Assembly (NCBI GenBank): GCA_036345935.2
Contig: JADWOT020000004.1
Span: 15,334,396-15,398,395, forward strand
Reading direction: 5' to 3'
DNA length: 64,000 nucleotides
Origin: Taenia hydatigena
Taxonomy: Eukaryota; Platyhelminthes; Cestoda; Cyclophyllidea; Taeniidae
Below are positions 59,901 through 64,000 of this stretch, piece by piece (the stretch's first letter is position 1; every line of letters begins with the position of its first letter). The notes under the pieces were generated by a model. That model worked only from the letters and a program-made list of their open reading frames with translations. It was not told the origin of the DNA and made no database searches. The position numbers were made by a program, and so were the translations under genes.

Positions 59901-61768
59901 GCATAGGCGGCTTGTCTTGTTTGATTTCCCGCTCCCATCACAGCTTACATTTAGACAAACAAACAACAAGCTGAGTGGCTAAACGAGTGAAATTAAGGAT
60001 ATACCTCCCATCTTCACACATATGCTTATTTGGCATGTCACAGTCAACTTTGTGATGGTTGAAATAGCCGACTTCACGATGTGAAGTAGGGATTTTATGC
60101 TACTATTGTTGAAACGTCAAAATGTAGGCAGAGGCATGAAGGACAGTGCTTTGCAAATATATCTGCCCAACTCAACAAAGCGAAGAGTGGCAACACTGGG
60201 TAACAACCACAAGTCTATTTATGAAGGTAAATGATCTGAAGACTCTTAAATTTGATTGCATTCGTCCCTGCATTGTCAGGTCCGTTTAGCTCTTTTGCTT
60301 CATCACCACAACTTGTGAGGACGTTCTTCAAAGCATGGCAGCCTGAAGTCTTTATCCAAAGCGTTTGTCATTCCGTCAGATGATATTATTAGGAAGTTGG
60401 CAGTGATCCAGTCTATTCGCACCACATCCATTCCATCTCGTAGCAAACGGTTCATCAAATGGTTTCGAAAGTGGTGTTTGCGTTTTTGGACATTGCGCAT
60501 TGAAACGGTAAAGTCTTGCTACAAATCCTCGTCACTCTCCTCCTCCTAAACCACAATTACAAAAACTCGGTTTGTTTTAATGTCTTCTTAATGGAATATG
60601 GAAAATTTGCCTCAAGGGAGTCGTCCACACGTAACGGCCATCACCACAGTAGCCTTCAGACGATAGGTCAGGGGCGCTGAGTAGTGGCCCACACTTTGTC
60701 GAGTTCGCCTGCTATTCTAACTCCTTCCGTTGATGATTGCCATAAGCAAGAATGCATTCACATAATTCGAATGCATTAGTCATTATGAGATCTTCGGTTC
60801 TATTAGGTGTCATCATGACTCTTGTTTCCCTTACTAGCAAGTGATTGGGAAGAGAGTGCCAAGAGTGTTGTACAAATGGATTTCTTCCACGTCGAAAAAA
60901 TAATGGATGGCAGACCACAATTCAGCCTTCGACACCAAAGCTTTCTTGGGATCTTCTACGTGCTCTCTGAAATGTACTGCTGTTAGAAGTTTTGGCGTCG
61001 AACGGACATGCAATCAATCCACTCGTTTCACGCAAAATGAAGGTCAAGATGGAAGGAGTGAGCGCAAAACTCATTGTAATGGTTGCTACACCGACAAGAA
61101 TCACTCCTTTGTAGAATGCTTAGTGGTTAGGTCTTGTGCTTGCTGATAGTGTGCTAAGTAGGGCTAAGAGGATCGTCCAACTTTTGCAATGTCAGCATTT
61201 GAGATTTCTTGCCGAATGTATTTAAGCGGATTGAATGCGTCAGAAGTAAGGACCGCATCTACAAGTTCTAACTCAAAGACTTATTCGGGTTAGTTTCTTG
61301 TGAGGAGGCTAAGGCTAGCTCATTTGAATCAACTTGTCTAGAGTTATCAGTAGTATAAATGAGTCCTAAAATATTACATTTAATGCACGTACACCTAAGC
61401 ATCTCTTTGTTTCTTGATTTGCAAGGCTATAATGAAAAATGTTTTGGATTTGCATTTAAAGCCATCAGAAGACAGGTAGTACCAGTAATTGCGCTTTCTG
61501 AGCCCCATCTGCAGGTCAACAGAGATACTCGATGTTCCGAAGTGGATTGCTTAATTAAAGATATTCTCATACCATTATGCCTACATTGATCAAAGTAAAT
61601 GACAAGTTTTGATGTGGAGAGAAATCTAGCCGTGGGGATGACTGTGACACTGTAACCGTTGCATCAGCATCAAGAAAGAGTGCAAAAGACATGTGCTTGA
61701 TCCTTAGCCTCAGTGTCCATAGGCCACTGCAGAGCCAACAACCTGTCCATCTCTTCTGTACGCTAATG
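53991..61768 (+). repeat. Tandem array unit 2 (7,778 bp)
   Basis: Direct repeat of unit 1 at an offset of 8,097-8,101 bp up to the deletion near 58,640, and 7,777-7,778 bp after it. Large parts (for example 56.1-57.0 and 59.2-61.7 kb) are almost identical to unit 1. Open frames match those of unit 1 without clear signs of selection. Confidence 0.95.
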
Positions 61769-64000
61769 GTGCATCTGACACCAAACTGCTTTAGCTTTCA
61801 ATGACATCAGTGTAGATCAGGAGTGTTGCACATGTCGCAGTGGCGTGCAGACCGATCCTTAAAAGAAAACGGATTTAATTCCTTTTACTGACTGCAGTAC
61901 ATTATTAGTGAGAGAAGTAGGAAGCTGTAAAGACTTTCTACAATGGTGCTGAAAGCGTCATCATACTTTGACAACAATCTCAACCTGGTTGTGGTCATGA
62001 AACACTCATAAACATTGGTTACTGAGTTATCCGCACTCCCGTAAAAGGAAATAATCGCGTAAATGGGAGAATTCTTTTCCATCACAGTGCTGGGCTAAGT
62101 AAACCCAGGCAGATAGGCGAATCGAATTCTCAGAAGTGTGAACAAAGCGGTGGTGAGAGGAGAAATAGATGTGATATGGAATCTCCACGCAATCATTTTA
62201 AAGCAAGTCTGTAATCAGGCTCACCCTGCATGTGATTTAGTTTGATGGGAGGACTGGTCGGCGTTGGGAAGATCCCATCTGCTTGTGTGGTAGGCCTTTT
62301 GAAGCAGGTAGAATTGCAGCGTGCTACACAATTGGTGAGTGAGGCCCATCGCTATATTGTTCTCCCCATGGTATATTTATTCGTGTGACTCGCAAAGAAA
62401 GGTTTGCACCAATGCGTCCTGAAATCACTAAGCGCATAGAGGCGGTTACTCCACATTAGTGCAGTAAAGCCTTTAACTCCATACGCGTTTTCTTCTACTC
62501 CTACAGCATTGATGAGTCCTCCCTTGTGCTCCAGATTTGTGAGAGCATGCTGGAAGATAGGGACATACCTGAGTTGCCTCTGCATGATTCGGCCTCATTT
62601 GAGCAAGGCATCTCGGTATGGCGGAATCATTCCGATTGTGTGACATTCGGTATAATACTCAGGGAAGAACGGGCAATTTCAAGCTCATACCATCAGCTGA
62701 ACTACCTATCCGTATAAAGTTAAACGTCGTGACGTATGCTGTGTTAATACAAGGAAGAAGAAGTCGTATCGACATGCTAATTGTGGGGAGAGAAAGAGGC
62801 TAATATACATCGTGATACACCTTGGATGCCATGGAAAGCGTCTATAAGTACTTACTCGTCTGCTTACATCCCCCACGCAATCATCGCTATTCATTTATAC
62901 ATTTACTCCCAATTATATTATTCCAGTATAAGCTGATTCTTTTGAACACACCGTCAACAAGCATCCAGAGGAGCAACCAGCGCCCCTTTCTTCCCATCTG
63001 ACGGTAACTGTGCTGATGGATGTTACGTGTGGATGACTCCAATTTCGTGTAAATTTTGGCATTTTTTAAGGGAAACACGTTAAGACAAGCAAAATACAAA
63101 GATAACTGACTCGCATTCTTACCGAAATTTTGTAAATTGTATCGGGACTATGAAGGTTGTAGCTTGGGAAAGATGTGAGGTTGAAGGTCCGTGTACCGCT
63201 AGCCTCCCCAAATCCGTATTCATCACTGACCTAACAGTATGCCGAAAGTTGTTCTTTAATTGTTCATGGTTTATCACGAACCTCGTAACACACGCAGTAC
63301 CACTTTGAGTCTCATTTGATTGACCGTTCGATCACAAATGGTAATAATATTATTGCATTTCGACGTTGGAAGGACTTGGACCATTCCAACTTACACATAT
63401 TTCACTGACCAATTAGGCACAACTGCAAGTGATTATAAAGGGGTCAAAACCATAATAGATAGCCTGGTAGAATCGCACAAGAAGGAATTGTTGTCGAACT
63501 CAGTGTGAGGCTTGCCGCTAAGATCCATGGCAGTGAGTGACGATGTGATGATGAGGCTGGAGGTGGCTCTTAATGGTGATGATTGAAGGAGACATTGAAT
63601 GCATGGTACTGAAAGGCAACATACAGGGGAGCCGTGGTCTAATTGGAGGTGGAACAGAAAGCATGTCAAGCAGACTCTCTCAGGTTACCACCAAACACAT
63701 CTTCAAATAATGCAAAAACACACGATTTACATACAATGGTGTTGAGACTTGCGTCAAATCTGTCTCCAAATATACATGTTCGTTAACTTGGTTAATCTGA
63801 TGGTTCGTTGGCGTCAATGTATTCTCTAGGAAATGCTAAGGGTGGTTGGGAATGTTTGGCGCAAAATGATTGGTACTAGCACAGTTGCTTTCAGACGGCA
63901 GGTAAGTGATTCTGAGCGAGTGTGACGAAATGCGAGACATTACTCAGCCTGCTTAACCTGCCGTCTAACGGCAACTACGGCGGCGACCGTCATGTGTGGG
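61769..64000 (+). repeat. Tandem array unit 3 (partial, 2,232 bp)
   Basis: Nearly identical to the start of unit 2 and runs off the window at the position equal to about 56,220. Substitutions relative to unit 2 cluster at 62.45-62.50 kb and 63.44-63.68 kb; part of the second cluster matches unit 1 instead (for example ggtggaacagaaagca, cagactctctcaggtt), a sign of exchange between units. Confidence 0.93.

Noticed and set aside
1..64000. tRNA, rRNA, CRISPR or bacterial-type operon features
   Set aside because: No cloverleaf with both boxes apart from the SINE-like head, no rRNA-like conserved blocks, no spaced short repeats, and clear eukaryotic splice and TATA signals.

Overview
The window is nuclear DNA of an animal. 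Genes are sparse, short introns with GT...AG ends can be picked out (for example 48 bp at 5792-5839, between a cag|gtaagt donor and a ttcactttcag acceptor), TATA boxes and an AATAAA site are visible, and there is no operon structure or Shine-Dalgarno spacing. Compact introns, mid-range GC and a lineage-specific family of tiny membrane proteins suggest a parasitic helminth. A tapeworm is my best guess and a nematode is not excluded; this is inference, because no gene here gives a species-level identification.

Layout. (1) 1-5.87 kb: single-copy flank holding two damaged copies of a four-transmembrane (4TM) protein gene in divergent orientation, a candidate tRNA-derived SINE, and the start of a spliced, phosphatase-like gene. 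(2) 5.87-45.79 kb: a giant inverted duplication. The left arm is 5.87-23.95 kb, a unique spacer is 23.95-27.16 kb, and the right arm is 27.16-45.79 kb. It is nearly identical over the inner half and more diverged over the outer half. It carries four mirrored pairs of 4TM copies. (3) 45,794-45,893: a run of exactly 100 N that cuts the outer end of the right arm. (4) 45.89-64.0 kb: a direct tandem array of an approximately 8 kb unit (8,097 bp, 7,778 bp, then 2,232 bp running off the end), with no recognisable gene.

The clearest genes are the 4TM copies: intronless, about 136-139 codons, with a TATA box 50-70 bp before a conserved ATG, a Cys-rich first loop (GWxCGxLCSQLCLES) and four hydrophobic segments ending in an ITKLSYGY-like tail. 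Ten copies or fragments are present. In each of the three full-length mirror pairs one copy is intact or nearly so and the other is damaged: a 5' deletion, a 3' truncation, or a scrambled third membrane segment. One copy looks like a patchwork of two others, which suggests gene conversion inside the palindrome. A 170-codon poly-alanine ORF containing a (CTG)19 run follows one 4TM gene in the right arm and is missing from the left arm.

Most other open frames are under 110 codons and have no recognisable family. I list the more coding-like ones at low confidence, as possible exons or relics. I found no tRNA, rRNA, CRISPR, reverse transcriptase or transposase. The large inverted duplication, the array and the gap between them could partly reflect assembly, so the structure needs long-read confirmation.
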